From positions 1-64,000 of the forward strand of contig NZ_JAIQZN010000025.1 in NCBI RefSeq assembly GCF_023333585.1: DNA of 64,000 nt, read 5' to 3'. This DNA is from Argonema antarcticum A004/B2. GTDB lineage: Bacteria; Cyanobacteriota; Cyanobacteriia; Cyanobacteriales; Aerosakkonemataceae. Below are positions 8,694 through 17,695 of this stretch, in pieces; position 1 is the stretch's first letter, and every line of letters starts with the position of its first letter. Under the pieces are notes generated by a model, which had not been told where the DNA came from, ran no database searches, and worked only from the letters and a program-made list of their open reading frames with translations. The position numbers were made by a program, and so were the translations under genes.

Positions 8694-9128
8694 TCACGCA
8701 GGGACTTGCACAAGAGCAGCGATCGCACTTCCCAAACGAGTGAAATGATTGGGATTAAGAGTTAGGATAACACCAACTTCAGCTTTAAGGGCAGCTTGAG
8801 CAATTAAAGCATCAAAAATACCGCCACCGGGAATGTTTAAATTTGCCATTTGATTGATGGCAATTTGATAGTCATTGGAGAGCAGTGGAATCACTTCAAG
8901 GTACTGCAAAAGATCTAGAATAATACTCTGAGCTTGTTCGGGAGTAATGCGTGGCTGAATCGGCAATCGTGTGATTACAGAATAGCTTTCTGCTAAGCTG
9001 TGAGTTGAGATAAACCCTTGAATTTGTTTAGATTCTGCTGCTTTGAGCCTTGAGAAGCAAACAGAATGCTTAGGATGATTGACAATTAATGCAGGAACCA
9101 AAACAGAGGTATCAAACAAGACTTTCAT
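8694..9128 (-). CDS. PIN domain toxin (VapC-like)
   Basis: A 144-residue PIN-domain ribonuclease: MKVLFDTSVLVPAL with Asp6, the SLAESYSVITRLP segment with the conserved Glu, GIFDALIAQAAL with the third acidic residue, and the ILTLNPNHFTRLG end. PIN toxins cleave RNA using these Mg-binding acids. The ATG overlaps the stop of the upstream antitoxin gene by four bases, the usual antitoxin-toxin order. The pair lies between two direct repeats and probably moved as a cassette. Confidence 0.88.
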   Translation of the reverse strand: MKVLFDTSVLVPALIVNHPKHSVCFSRLKAAESKQIQGFISTHSLAESYSVITRLPIQPRITPEQAQSIILDLLQYLEVIPLLSNDYQIAINQMANLNIPGGGIFDALIAQAALKAEVGVILTLNPNHFTRLGSAIAALVQVPA

Positions 9129-9427
9129 AAAGCCATTTGATCCTGAATACGTTCTTCTCTTAAGTCATCTATGAAAGTATTAAGATCGAAATTTTCTGGT
9201 AATTCTGCATCTAATACTAAAATTCCTAATTTTCGATATATTTTTGATTCTTTAGATGGCATTATATTTGTTAATTCAGAGTGTTGTTCGGGATGTTTCT
9301 CAGCCGCTTTCTGACTCAAAGTATCAATTTTTTCGGCTACAGCTTGCCAAATAAAATCTTCTGGTGAAATTCCCTGAATGGTTGCCCATTTTTCGATATT
9401 TTGCTGGAGTTGGGGAGGAAAGTTCAT
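9125..9427 (-). CDS. antitoxin of PIN toxin pair
   Basis: A 100-residue protein in ATGA overlap with the PIN toxin. The N-terminus (MNFPPQLQQNIEKWATIQGI) and FIWQAVAEKI resemble ribbon-helix-helix DNA-binding antitoxins; the acidic C-terminus LNTFIDDLREERI would cover the toxin. It probably represses its own operon, as the family usually does. Confidence 0.75.
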   Translation of the reverse strand: MNFPPQLQQNIEKWATIQGISPEDFIWQAVAEKIDTLSQKAAEKHPEQHSELTNIMPSKESKIYRKLGILVLDAELPENFDLNTFIDDLREERIQDQMAL

Positions 9428-9508
9428 AGGAATGATATAGATAGATATGACAAACGAATTAGTTGTGTATTTTTATACTGCAAAGCTATTTGACAGCCTG
9501 CAATCCAC

Positions 9509-9654
9509 AAGGCGATCGCTCTCATTTTAGCAGTCAAGATTCGGCGATAATGCTACGCATCGCTGACGCGATCGCACTCGATTTAAGTTAGATGTAGAGC
9601 GATCGCTAGCGCATCACCGACTATTTTGGCTGCGTCCGCGACCACGACTTGTTA
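9509..9654. repeat. 146-bp HIP1-rich direct repeat, copy 2
   Basis: Direct-orientation copy of 8537-8682 with only a few differences, mainly near the right end. Its last 41 bases are coding: they supply the final codons of the membrane gene at 9614-10267, so the original C-terminus of that protein has probably been replaced. Confidence 0.93.
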
Positions 9655-10267
9655 GACTGCGTTTTGGCGACAATTTTCCGATATTCATTAGAATTCCTCG
9701 GACTAAAGCTACTACGGCATTAGCTTCTTGAGCAAGTTTTAATAACTCTTCATCATTAGCTTTAGTTTGAATACCGATAGTGAGCTTAAACTCTAACATT
9801 TCAATATCCACGACTGCCTTAATTAACTGGTTAAGATCCTGACGCCTGTTCTGTTCTCCAGAAGAGGGCGACTCCAGGTACTCTGAGATTAGAAGGCTAA
9901 CAGAAGATACCAAATTAATCAACGCAGTAGCAATCGCAACACCTTTCGACTCAACCAGTACTGCTGAAATTAAACCAGCACTGGTTACAGCACCAACAAT
10001 GTTACTCATCAGGCGAATTTTCGCTGCGCGTTTGAGCCGTAGGTGTAAAGACCGGAGGCCATTATTTGCGTCTTCTGTGATTGCTTGCAAGGTATAAATA
10101 GCAAGTTCAGCAACAGCAACACCAGTATTATTGGATTCTCCCAACTTTTTACCAGGTGTCAGCGACTCCGATTGATCGGGATATCGCTGACGTAGCGCAT
10201 CTAGTTGATCCGGTCGATAGAGATTCAACGTATTTACGAGTGCATTAACTTCGATACCTTTACCCAT
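9614..10267 (-). CDS. two-helix membrane protein, SLATT-like
   Basis: A 217-residue protein with an N-terminal soluble part, a basic helix (LRSLHLRLKRAAKIRL, 71-86), two close membrane helices (about 87-105 and 109-128) and a long C-terminal helical region. This layout resembles SLATT-type predicted pore proteins found in bacterial defence and signalling operons, but I cannot prove family membership by eye. Its ATG lies inside the 3-prime end of the upstream gene (34-base overlap), so the two are probably translationally coupled. The last 13 or so residues, rich in Arg/Ser, come from the 146-bp repeat. Confidence 0.7.
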   Translation of the reverse strand: MGKGIEVNALVNTLNLYRPDQLDALRQRYPDQSESLTPGKKLGESNNTGVAVAELAIYTLQAITEDANNGLRSLHLRLKRAAKIRLMSNIVGAVTSAGLISAVLVESKGVAIATALINLVSSVSLLISEYLESPSSGEQNRRQDLNQLIKAVVDIEMLEFKLTIGIQTKANDEELLKLAQEANAVVALVRGILMNIGKLSPKRSLTSRGRGRSQNSR

Positions 10268-11811
10268 AAGTACTCCACTATGTAGCTAATTTTTCTGAAA
10301 ATAAGAGCAATTGCACGAAATGAATCGAATCCTAACAACAATAGAAAACCGAAGAATAGCAAAGCCATATAAAATGGAAGTATAAAAATGAATACGGCTA
10401 TTCCTAATGTTCGATAAAGAGAACTCAGCAATCCAGGTAGCTGAAATCCAGATGTAGACAGCCACTTTTCTTTAAATTTACGCCAAGATCTGCGGAGGGT
10501 GAAGATAGAGAAAAACATTCCAACCCAATATAAGTCATACCATTTCTTAAAAGTCATGCTACAATCCGCATCGTTGACTTTACTATATACAATCAACCTA
10601 CTATTGCTACCGTTGCATGACTTTGGAGAACTGATATCAACCACAAGTGGGCTGATAGGGTCAACTCTTGCTCTAACAATTACTCTAACACTTACTCTAA
10701 CACTTACTCTATCGAGTGTCAAGAATCTTCCTGCTGCTGCTCGGCTGTTTTGTATGGCAGAAATCTCCATAATCAACCTGACTTGATCTGCAATTGCAGA
10801 ACGAACCATCAGAGGAGTTTCCGATGTTGCCAGTGCAGAGAGCATCTGACCGTAATTTTTTGCTTTGAGTGCCTTCGCAATTCCTTCAGCAACCACAGTA
10901 CCCCGGACAGGTGTAACAAAACCACTCTGCTTTGAAACACTCGTTGCTTCACAGCCTAAGAGAACTAAGGCTACGTTAGATTTTTGTGCTTCCTGTTCCA
11001 GTTGAGCGATTGAGAACTTGGCTGCAACGCTGCCATCAGCCCGTCGAACTACAAATGCGTTATCCTCTATGTGCCCCACAATAAAAACGATTTTGTTTTT
11101 TGAATGCCTCAACGTAAAAGCCATACTGGTGTCTAAAATTTGAGGCAAAGGTATATGAAGCTGTCCAGCAACATTAGTTAGGGTGCTTGTAATGTTGTCG
11201 AAATCATCGGCTGGGTCAAATAAAGAGATCACCCGCATATCATCGCTATTGAATTTCCTATCCATCAACCAAATTGCATTGTCAATTTCAGTTGAAGTTT
11301 TCACACCAAGAGGAAGATGTGGGCGTAATTCAATTACCCGCTCAAAGCCATTAATGGTTTTAAGACGCTGCGTAGACAGGACCTTAGTATTTGCTCTTAC
11401 AACCGATAAATTATCAACCTTTTCTAGCTTGGAAAATGTCTCATAGTTTTCAAAAAAGACATCTTCCGGCACAAAGAACTGTGATTTCCCCTGAACTTCA
11501 GGTACTACGGACGATAAATGTTGTGCCAGAGACTTTTTTTCAGTATCTATGAGTAACTTTTTACCATTAGATAGCGATAACTCATATAAATTGTCAGACT
11601 GGCGAGACAAATATAATCTGACCTGATTTGGATCGGGTGCAGGACTAACAAATCCTTTCAATACAGACTCAGGGATATTTTTGGGTAGATGTTTAGGAAT
11701 CTTTATGGTTGTTCTAAACAGCCGTGGAAACGGATTAGCATTGACTGGCTGAATGCTGAAAAGTATGAGGGACAACAGTATAGCAATAAGGGAGGGACGC
11801 AGCCATTTCAT
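10234..11811 (-). CDS. exported membrane protein with caspase-like His/Cys arrangement
   Basis: A 525-residue protein that I do not recognise as a named family. A signal peptide (1-25, ends VNANP) is followed by a soluble region. The strand IVFIVGHIED (His247), then ADGSVAAKFS, then VALVLLGCEAT (Cys287) has the spacing and hydrophobic-strand context of caspase-fold peptidases (CHAT/C14 type). A Val/Arg-rich stretch (369-383) is encoded by a 12-bp tandem repeat. One or two hydrophobic segments occupy about 427-437 and 467-497. It is the first gene of a two-gene unit with the SLATT-like protein. Peptidase activity is inference. Confidence 0.72.
   Translation of the reverse strand: MKWLRPSLIAILLSLILFSIQPVNANPFPRLFRTTIKIPKHLPKNIPESVLKGFVSPAPDPNQVRLYLSRQSDNLYELSLSNGKKLLIDTEKKSLAQHLSSVVPEVQGKSQFFVPEDVFFENYETFSKLEKVDNLSVVRANTKVLSTQRLKTINGFERVIELRPHLPLGVKTSTEIDNAIWLMDRKFNSDDMRVISLFDPADDFDNITSTLTNVAGQLHIPLPQILDTSMAFTLRHSKNKIVFIVGHIEDNAFVVRRADGSVAAKFSIAQLEQEAQKSNVALVLLGCEATSVSKQSGFVTPVRGTVVAEGIAKALKAKNYGQMLSALATSETPLMVRSAIADQVRLIMEISAIQNSRAAAGRFLTLDRVSVRVSVRVIVRARVDPISPLVVDISSPKSCNGSNSRLIVYSKVNDADCSMTFKKWYDLYWVGMFFSIFTLRRSWRKFKEKWLSTSGFQLPGLLSSLYRTLGIAVFIFILPFYMALLFFGFLLLLGFDSFRAIALIFRKISYIVEYLWVKVSKLMHS
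10664..10711 (-). repeat. 12-bp in-frame tandem repeat
   Basis: Four imperfect copies of ACACTTACTCTA (plus strand) lie inside the coding sequence and encode alternating Val-Ser-Val-Arg residues. Because the unit is a multiple of three, copy-number change would alter length without breaking the frame. Confidence 0.85.
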
Positions 11812-12464
11812 TGAATTTACCTCATTAGATAAACATAATCAGTAGATCGAAAAGTTACGAGAGAATAGGGGTTTGAGCCAATGTCTCTCATCCGAAACGG
11901 GCTCTTCCGTACTTAGTGTGCTAAGTTATAGCGCTGCGCGCTGGTGTGTTTACACATTTTTTTTGTATCCTTCCTGTAGTCTGGACTCTGGATTATAAGT
12001 TGTAACTACGCGAGCGCGCAGCGCTATAACTTAAATTTATCCTCAAGGCTTTGCTAGATAAGGCTTTGACATTATCTACACCCTTAGCTTGCCCTATGGC
12101 AACTTGCTCCTGACGGGGCGATCGCCTTGAAACTCCAGCCAGCTAAGGTGTAGGACACGGAAAACTAATAATTTGGCACACTAAGTACGGAAGAGCCAAA
12201 TGCTTTTTCCTGATTGGGTTTGGTCAATCAGAGCTAGGAGACTGAATTCCTCATGGTGCAAAGCTTCTGTATATACAAACTGAATTAGACTGCATCAGGA
12301 ATTTCCAGTGTGGCTTTCAAGCGGAGCTAAGTCTTGGAGTTCGAGGGGTGAAAAATTCCCTAGATTTATAATGAAGAGGCGACCCTGGCTAACATCCCAT
12401 CACGCCAGCACCCGAAAATCCCCACAGCGCTAAGATAGTTAAGCACGATCGCACTCTGTCTGTC
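11812..12464. other. intergenic region dominated by a MITE-like element
   Basis: About 650 bases between the divergently transcribed membrane gene and uvrA. A 298-bp inverted-repeat element fills 11900-12197. The rest holds a GGTGCAAAG-containing stretch and an AT-rich uvrA upstream region with GCACGATCGCACTC near 12444. No gene is evident. Confidence 0.6.
11900..12197. mobile_element. MITE-like element A, long composite form
   Basis: Perfect 22-bp terminal inverted repeats beginning GGCTCTTCCGTACTTAGTGT. Immediately inside the left end is AAGTTATAGCGCTGCGCGC, which recurs inverted near 12012-12033, giving a nested palindrome. The element encodes nothing. Its termini match those of three shorter copies in this window. 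GGCTCTT ends are typical of ISL3-family insertion sequences, so a non-autonomous ISL3 derivative is likely. Confidence 0.8.
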
Positions 12465-15428
12465 ATGTCCCACGCTGCCGACACCAAAAACGGTCATCTT
12501 CCCAACGGGGTAAACCTCAATAACCAAAATTCGATTCGGATTCGGGGTGCGAGGCAGCATAACCTGAAGAATATCGATTTGGAATTGCCTCGCGATCGCT
12601 TAATCGTCTTCACAGGCGTCTCCGGTTCCGGCAAGTCTTCCCTCGCTTTCGATACCATCTTCGCGGAAGGGCAGCGTCGCTACGTGGAATCCCTGAGCGC
12701 CTACGCCAGACAATTTCTGGGACAATTGGATAAGCCGGATGTGGATGCGATCGAAGGTCTTAGCCCAGCAATCTCGATCGACCAAAAATCCACTTCCCAC
12801 AATCCGCGTTCCACAGTCGGTACGGTGACGGAGATTTACGATTACCTCCGGTTGCTGTTCGGACGGGCTGGCGAACCTCATTGTCCGATTTGCGATCGCT
12901 CGATTGCGCCTCAGACGATCGACGAGATGTGCGATCGCATTCTGGAACTTCCCGACGGTACGCGCTTCCAAATCCTAGCACCCGTCGTGCGCGGGAAAAA
13001 AGGCACTCACCGCAAGCTACTTTCCAGTCTCGCCTCGGAAGGATTTGTGCGCGTTAGGGTAAATGGGGAGGTTCGACAACTCGATGAAAATATCGAGTTA
13101 GATAAAAATCATACACATAATATAGATATCGTCGTTGACAGGCTGATTAAGAAACCCGATATTCAGGAGCGTCTGGTCGATTCTCTTAGCACCTGCTTGC
13201 GGCATTCACAGGGAATTGCTGTTATTGAGGTATTAAATAATACATCGGACAAAGTAAGCGCGTCGCGAAAAGATAGTACGTATATAATAAAGGATGGGGA
13301 AAACCCTGTCAATAGCTATGAAGAATTACCGCCAGAATTGATATTTTCGGAAAACTTTGCCTGTCCCGAACATGGGGCGGTGATGGAAGAATTATCGCCG
13401 CGTTTGTTTTCTTTTAATTCGCCTTACGGTGCTTGTCCCCACTGTCACGGATTGGGAAGTTTGCGAACATTTTCGCCAGACTTGGTGGTGCCAGACCCAA
13501 AAGCGACAGTGGGAGATGCGATCGCACCTTGGGTGGATAAGGAAAATTCCTATTACACTGGGTTACTTTACAGTGTCGGACAAGCACACGGTTTTCATTT
13601 GCACGAACCTTGGAATCAGCTAACGCCAGAACAGCAACAAATAATTTTGTACGGTTCCGACCAACCGATTTTTATCAGAGAACGCAACGATTATCGAAAG
13701 TTTAGCGGCGTAATTCCGATGCTGCAACGGTATTACGATGACAGCGCTTCCGAATTGCAAAAGCAAAAGTTGGAACAGTATTTAATCGATCGACCTTGCG
13801 AAGTTTGTCAGGGTAAAAGGTTGAAACCGGAAGCGCTATCGGTGAGGTTAGGACAATATCGAATATTGGATTTAACTGGAGTTTCGATCGCGGAATGTAA
13901 GGAACGGGTAAATAATTTGCAGTTGAGCGATCGACAAGCGCAAATCGGCGACCTGGTACTCAGAGAAATCAAAGCAAGATTGCAATTTCTCCTCGATGTT
14001 GGTTTAGATTATCTAACCCTCGATCGTCCGGCGATGACACTTTCTGGTGGAGAAGCGCAACGCATTCGTCTCGCCACTCAGATTGGTTCGGGATTAACTG
14101 GCGTTCTCTATGTTTTGGACGAACCCAGTATCGGATTGCATCAAAGAGATAACAGTCGGTTGTTGAAAACTCTCACCAAATTGCGCGACTTGGGAAATAC
14201 TTTGATTGTGGTAGAACACGATGAAGAAACGATTCGCGCCGCAGATTGTATTATTGATATTGGGCCTAGAGCGGGGATTCACGGTGGGGAAATAGTAGCG
14301 CAAGGAAATTTAGAAACATTGCTGGCGGCGTCAGATTCTTTGACAGGTGCTTATTTGTCAGGAAGGCTGGCAATTGAAACACCCGCTGAGAGGAGAAAAG
14401 GAAATGGAAAATCCCTTATCCTGAAAAATTGCCACCGCAACAACCTTCAATATATAGATGTAGAAATTCCGCTGGGTAAACTTGTATCCGTTACTGGCGT
14501 TTCTGGTTCTGGCAAATCTACCTTAATTAACGAATTACTTTACCCAGCTTTGCAACATCACCTGACTCGCAAAGTACCTTTCCCCAGTCAGATGGATGCT
14601 ATCAAAGGACTCGACGCCATAGATAAAGCAATTGTAATCGATCAATCTCCTATTGGTAGAACACCCCGTTCAAATCCTGCTACTTACACGGGAGTGTTTG
14701 ATGTCATTCGGGATGTTTTTTCCCAGACGATTGAAGCTAAAGCTAGAGGTTACAAACCGGGGCAATTTTCCTTCAACGTCAAAGGTGGAAGATGCGAAGC
14801 TTGTGGCGGACAGGGTGCGAATGCGATCGAGATGAACTTCCTGCCAGATGTGTATGTACAGTGCGAGGTTTGTAAAGGCGATCGCTACAATCGAGAAACC
14901 CTACAAGTGAAATACAAAGGTAAATCCATTGCCGATGTTCTCAACATGACAATTGAAGAAGCATTGGAAGTATTCCAAAATATTCCCAAAGCTTTTACCC
15001 GGTTACAAACATTAGTAGATGTTGGTTTGGGATATATCCATTTAGGACAATCAGCACCCACCTTATCTGGCGGTGAAGCGCAGCGGGTGAAATTGGCGTC
15101 CGAACTATCTCGTCGCGCTACGGGAAAGACTCTCTATTTAATAGATGAACCGACGACAGGTTTATCCTTTTACGATGTTCACAAATTGCTGGATGTGTTG
15201 CAGCGACTGGTGGATAAAGGCAATTCGATTTTAGCGATCGAGCATAACTTAGATGTAATTCGATCTGCCGATTGGGTAATCGATTTAGGGCCCGAAGGTG
15301 GCGATAAGGGAGGAGAGATTATTGCAGTGGGGACGCCGGAAGAGGTGGCGAAGTGCGATCGGTCTTATACTGGGGAGTATTTGAGGCAGGTGTTGTTGCA
15401 ACATCCACCTGTATCTTGTACCCAATAA
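12465..15428 (+). CDS. uvrA: excinuclease ABC subunit A
   Basis: UvrA, 987 residues, the damage-recognition ATPase of nucleotide excision repair that loads UvrB. Two ABC modules are visible: Walker A GVSGSGKSS near residue 51 and GVSGSGKST near 676, with signatures LSGGEAQRIRLA and LSGGEAQRVKLA and Walker B VLDEPSIGLHQ and LIDEPTTGL. Zinc-binding CPICD, CPHCHG and CEACGGQG/CEVCKGD clusters are intact. ATG 12465 gives a normal length. It stands alone; UvrB and UvrC are not in the window. Housekeeping gene with no oddities. Confidence 0.97.
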   Translation: MSHAADTKNGHLPNGVNLNNQNSIRIRGARQHNLKNIDLELPRDRLIVFTGVSGSGKSSLAFDTIFAEGQRRYVESLSAYARQFLGQLDKPDVDAIEGLSPAISIDQKSTSHNPRSTVGTVTEIYDYLRLLFGRAGEPHCPICDRSIAPQTIDEMCDRILELPDGTRFQILAPVVRGKKGTHRKLLSSLASEGFVRVRVNGEVRQLDENIELDKNHTHNIDIVVDRLIKKPDIQERLVDSLSTCLRHSQGIAVIEVLNNTSDKVSASRKDSTYIIKDGENPVNSYEELPPELIFSENFACPEHGAVMEELSPRLFSFNSPYGACPHCHGLGSLRTFSPDLVVPDPKATVGDAIAPWVDKENSYYTGLLYSVGQAHGFHLHEPWNQLTPEQQQIILYGSDQPIFIRERNDYRKFSGVIPMLQRYYDDSASELQKQKLEQYLIDRPCEVCQGKRLKPEALSVRLGQYRILDLTGVSIAECKERVNNLQLSDRQAQIGDLVLREIKARLQFLLDVGLDYLTLDRPAMTLSGGEAQRIRLATQIGSGLTGVLYVLDEPSIGLHQRDNSRLLKTLTKLRDLGNTLIVVEHDEETIRAADCIIDIGPRAGIHGGEIVAQGNLETLLAASDSLTGAYLSGRLAIETPAERRKGNGKSLILKNCHRNNLQYIDVEIPLGKLVSVTGVSGSGKSTLINELLYPALQHHLTRKVPFPSQMDAIKGLDAIDKAIVIDQSPIGRTPRSNPATYTGVFDVIRDVFSQTIEAKARGYKPGQFSFNVKGGRCEACGGQGANAIEMNFLPDVYVQCEVCKGDRYNRETLQVKYKGKSIADVLNMTIEEALEVFQNIPKAFTRLQTLVDVGLGYIHLGQSAPTLSGGEAQRVKLASELSRRATGKTLYLIDEPTTGLSFYDVHKLLDVLQRLVDKGNSILAIEHNLDVIRSADWVIDLGPEGGDKGGEIIAVGTPEEVAKCDRSYTGEYLRQVLLQHPPVSCTQ

Positions 15429-15469
15429 GCTATTTCTTGAAAAATACTAAAGAACAAGTACTATTTCCT

Positions 15470-16777
15470 TTATGATAGTGGGAAGCCTTTACACACAGGT
15501 CGGTACATATTATATTTCGGCTTTTTCTCTAGTTCTACTTTTTCCATCTCCATATAGTTACCCTGATATCCAAGCATAGAAAGAATTGTACGTATAAACA
15601 AACTTTTAAGCTTTGGTGTAAAATATACTCCTGGTTCAACATCCAACCCACCATAGCCATTATGTATCAATTTATTTCTAACGCCTATGAATTCAAGCTT
15701 AGGAAATAGATCATCGTATTTGACTTTATAATAGTCAAGCATTATTTGAAGAGAGGTTCTAAGATTACCTATTTTGTTATAGTCACCCTGCTCGAAAGGT
15801 TTTACTATTATCTTGTTAAAAATATCTACTTGGCTAATGATTTTTTCTTTTTCTTCCTGTGAGATATTATTATCTGAACTAATGATTTGTTTTTCTTCTT
15901 GCAGTACATTAGTAAAATAACTCAATATTTTTTCTTTTATTCTACTGTAATTTCGTCTTGGTAGCACTCTATTACTAACATCTTTGTTATGTTTGTAATT
16001 AAGTGTTTCTAAGGCAGTACATAAAAATATGAATTGCACTGAATTCATATCACTAGATAAGCTGTCTTGATACCAGCTAAGTGCCAAACCTAAACCTTTT
16101 TCATCAAATTTATCATAATTAACCTCGTTAGCAATCTTGGAAATAAAATCTTCAAGATCTTGAATAACCTCAATATCTCTCTTTTTAGGTTTAGGATTAC
16201 CACCAATCCAATATTCTATACTTTGGTTTTTCTCATGCTCTACTTTGAATGTTTTTAGTTGATAAATTGACTCTGTAGTATGCCCGGAGGCAAAAGATAA
16301 TATTAAATTAAACCAAGTGTAGTAATTTTCATATTCATAATTGATTACCTCATCAACAGGTAACTTTTTAAACTTTATCTCAGCATTTAGTACTGCATCT
16401 ATTAAATTTTTTCCTTCTTCAATTCTGATTGGTTTAACGCTAATTTCTGCTTGAGAATCAAGAAATGATGTAGCAAATGGTACTCTAATCGGCAAATCAA
16501 CAATACCGTATGTAACCTCTAAAAGATTACTTTCTTCTTTTTTAATATTAGGCGAATAATCTATAGATAAATTACTCAATCCTATGAAAGATTTTCCTGC
16601 ATCTTTATGTATATTTTCATATAATAAATTATTACTAAAGGATATGCTTATATTGTATTTATAAACTTCGGCTAATACATCCCATCCTTCAGGAGTTTTG
16701 CCCTCTATCTGATAAATTCCTTCATAACCATGATTAATTAATACTTTTTCTAAACCTTCAAGCTGGAAAGGTTGCAA
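15470..16777 (-). CDS. Apea-like HEPN domain protein, probably 3-prime part of a split gene
   Basis: A 435-residue frame whose only start at the 5-prime end is a weak TTG. The C-terminal third has the HEPN motif RNKLIHNG (R-x4-H), surrounded by features of the Apea-like HEPN group (FLCTALETLNYKH, LRTSLQIMLDYY). HEPN domains are often RNases in toxin or phage-defence systems. Extending this frame upstream reads sensibly (IIDEGEKYSYKQTEIV) back to an A9 tract at 16876-16884 inside the preceding gene, so the two frames were probably one protein. DNA is much more AT-rich than flanking uvrA, suggesting transfer. Confidence 0.72.
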   Translation of the reverse strand: MQPFQLEGLEKVLINHGYEGIYQIEGKTPEGWDVLAEVYKYNISISFSNNLLYENIHKDAGKSFIGLSNLSIDYSPNIKKEESNLLEVTYGIVDLPIRVPFATSFLDSQAEISVKPIRIEEGKNLIDAVLNAEIKFKKLPVDEVINYEYENYYTWFNLILSFASGHTTESIYQLKTFKVEHEKNQSIEYWIGGNPKPKKRDIEVIQDLEDFISKIANEVNYDKFDEKGLGLALSWYQDSLSSDMNSVQFIFLCTALETLNYKHNKDVSNRVLPRRNYSRIKEKILSYFTNVLQEEKQIISSDNNISQEEKEKIISQVDIFNKIIVKPFEQGDYNKIGNLRTSLQIMLDYYKVKYDDLFPKLEFIGVRNKLIHNGYGGLDVEPGVYFTPKLKSLFIRTILSMLGYQGNYMEMEKVELEKKPKYNMYRPVCKGFPLS

Positions 16778-17352
16778 TAATTTGTTTCCGTAATTATCTT
16801 CTTGTGGTAATTGTTGATCGCTACTCCTAACAATCTCAGTTTGTTTATATGAATACTTTTCACCCTCGTCAATAATTTTTTTTTATTAATTTCTCTTACT
16901 GTTATGGGATTGCATTCAAGCATAACTAAACCATTGGCATAACAGTAAATAACAGCATTATCGATATTTACGGGAAATTCATCATTGGCATTAGCTTGTT
17001 TGAAAGTACCACTAAATTTAAAGTGCTTAAAAATTGGCATATTTGTTAATTTAGCCAAAGTTTCACTTCTGCGATAAACCCAAACATCCAGCAACTTCAT
17101 TTCCTGGGGTACATCGCACTGAATTACATCTAAATCCATTTGAAGGTCTGGAAAATCAGCCATTACTTCTGTCTCAACGCATGACATGGCTTCTCGATCT
17201 TCTGGAGATATTTTGCGATCGTAGTAGCATAGAATCGCGATACTGTTTTCATCCCATCCCACCGTCACGCCGCGAAGCGCTGGTGAAACTTCTCCCAAAA
17301 GCGCTCTTTGAACTGATAAAATTACGCTATTTCGCATTTCAACTGTCTGCAT
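16750..17352 (-). CDS. immunity-like protein, probably frameshifted into HEPN protein
   Basis: A 200-residue frame starting five bases after the Ntox50 stop. Residues 1-95 (SVILSVQRALLGEVSPALRG, ILCYYDRKISPEDREAM, DFPDL) resemble small proteins encoded directly after polymorphic toxins, so an immunity role is inferred from position and appearance. A second region (FKHFKFSGTFKQAN, NIDNAVIYCYANGLVMLE) follows. After INKKK, encoded by nine consecutive A, the frame degenerates into low-complexity residues while the minus-one frame continues into the HEPN protein. A sequencing error, a true frameshift or slippage could each explain this. Confidence 0.65.
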   Translation of the reverse strand: MQTVEMRNSVILSVQRALLGEVSPALRGVTVGWDENSIAILCYYDRKISPEDREAMSCVETEVMADFPDLQMDLDVIQCDVPQEMKLLDVWVYRRSETLAKLTNMPIFKHFKFSGTFKQANANDEFPVNIDNAVIYCYANGLVMLECNPITVREINKKKLLTRVKSIHINKLRLLGVAINNYHKKIITETNYCNLSSLKV

Positions 17353-17356
17353 AATT

Positions 17357-17695
17357 TTACGGCCTCGCTGGAACGATGTGAACTCCTGCTTGGGAATAGT
17401 GCAATATTCCCTTTGATGTCAGTGTAGCAACTCCGGTACTAGGATCGATGTACTCTCCAATAATTTCGCCAAAATCCACACGCTCTTTAAATCCTGGTTG
17501 TCCAAAAGTACCTTTGAGAGGTTGTCCCGTTCCCCCAAAACGATTGATGAGGTCTTGCGGATCTGGATGGGTTAATATGCTTTTACCGGGGATATAATTT
17601 GGATGACCGGGGATATGCTTACCCTGCTTAGCAACATCAATATTCAGTTTTCCGTTAGTCACTTCACTGCTAGACCTACTAGATACACTATTCAA
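17357..17695 (-). CDS. Ntox50-type polymorphic toxin domain, stand-alone
   Basis: A 112-residue frame from a TTG start. From residue about 20 it matches the polymorphic toxin type 50 domain: DVAKQGKHIPGHPNYIPGKS, then VDFGEIIGEYIDPSTG and GILHYSQAGVHIVPARP. In other bacteria this domain ends large contact-dependent or phage-like toxins and is thought to be an RNase. Here there is no delivery region; the frame starts inside the stop of an antitoxin-like remnant, so this is either a solitary toxin or an orphan C-terminal module. The downstream gene is the likely immunity gene. Confidence 0.75.
   Translation of the reverse strand: MNSVSSRSSSEVTNGKLNIDVAKQGKHIPGHPNYIPGKSILTHPDPQDLINRFGGTGQPLKGTFGQPGFKERVDFGEIIGEYIDPSTGVATLTSKGILHYSQAGVHIVPARP

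Noticed and set aside
10664-10711. 12-bp repeat as a sign of an assembly error
   Set aside because: Units are imperfect and in frame; ordinary slipped-strand expansion is enough.
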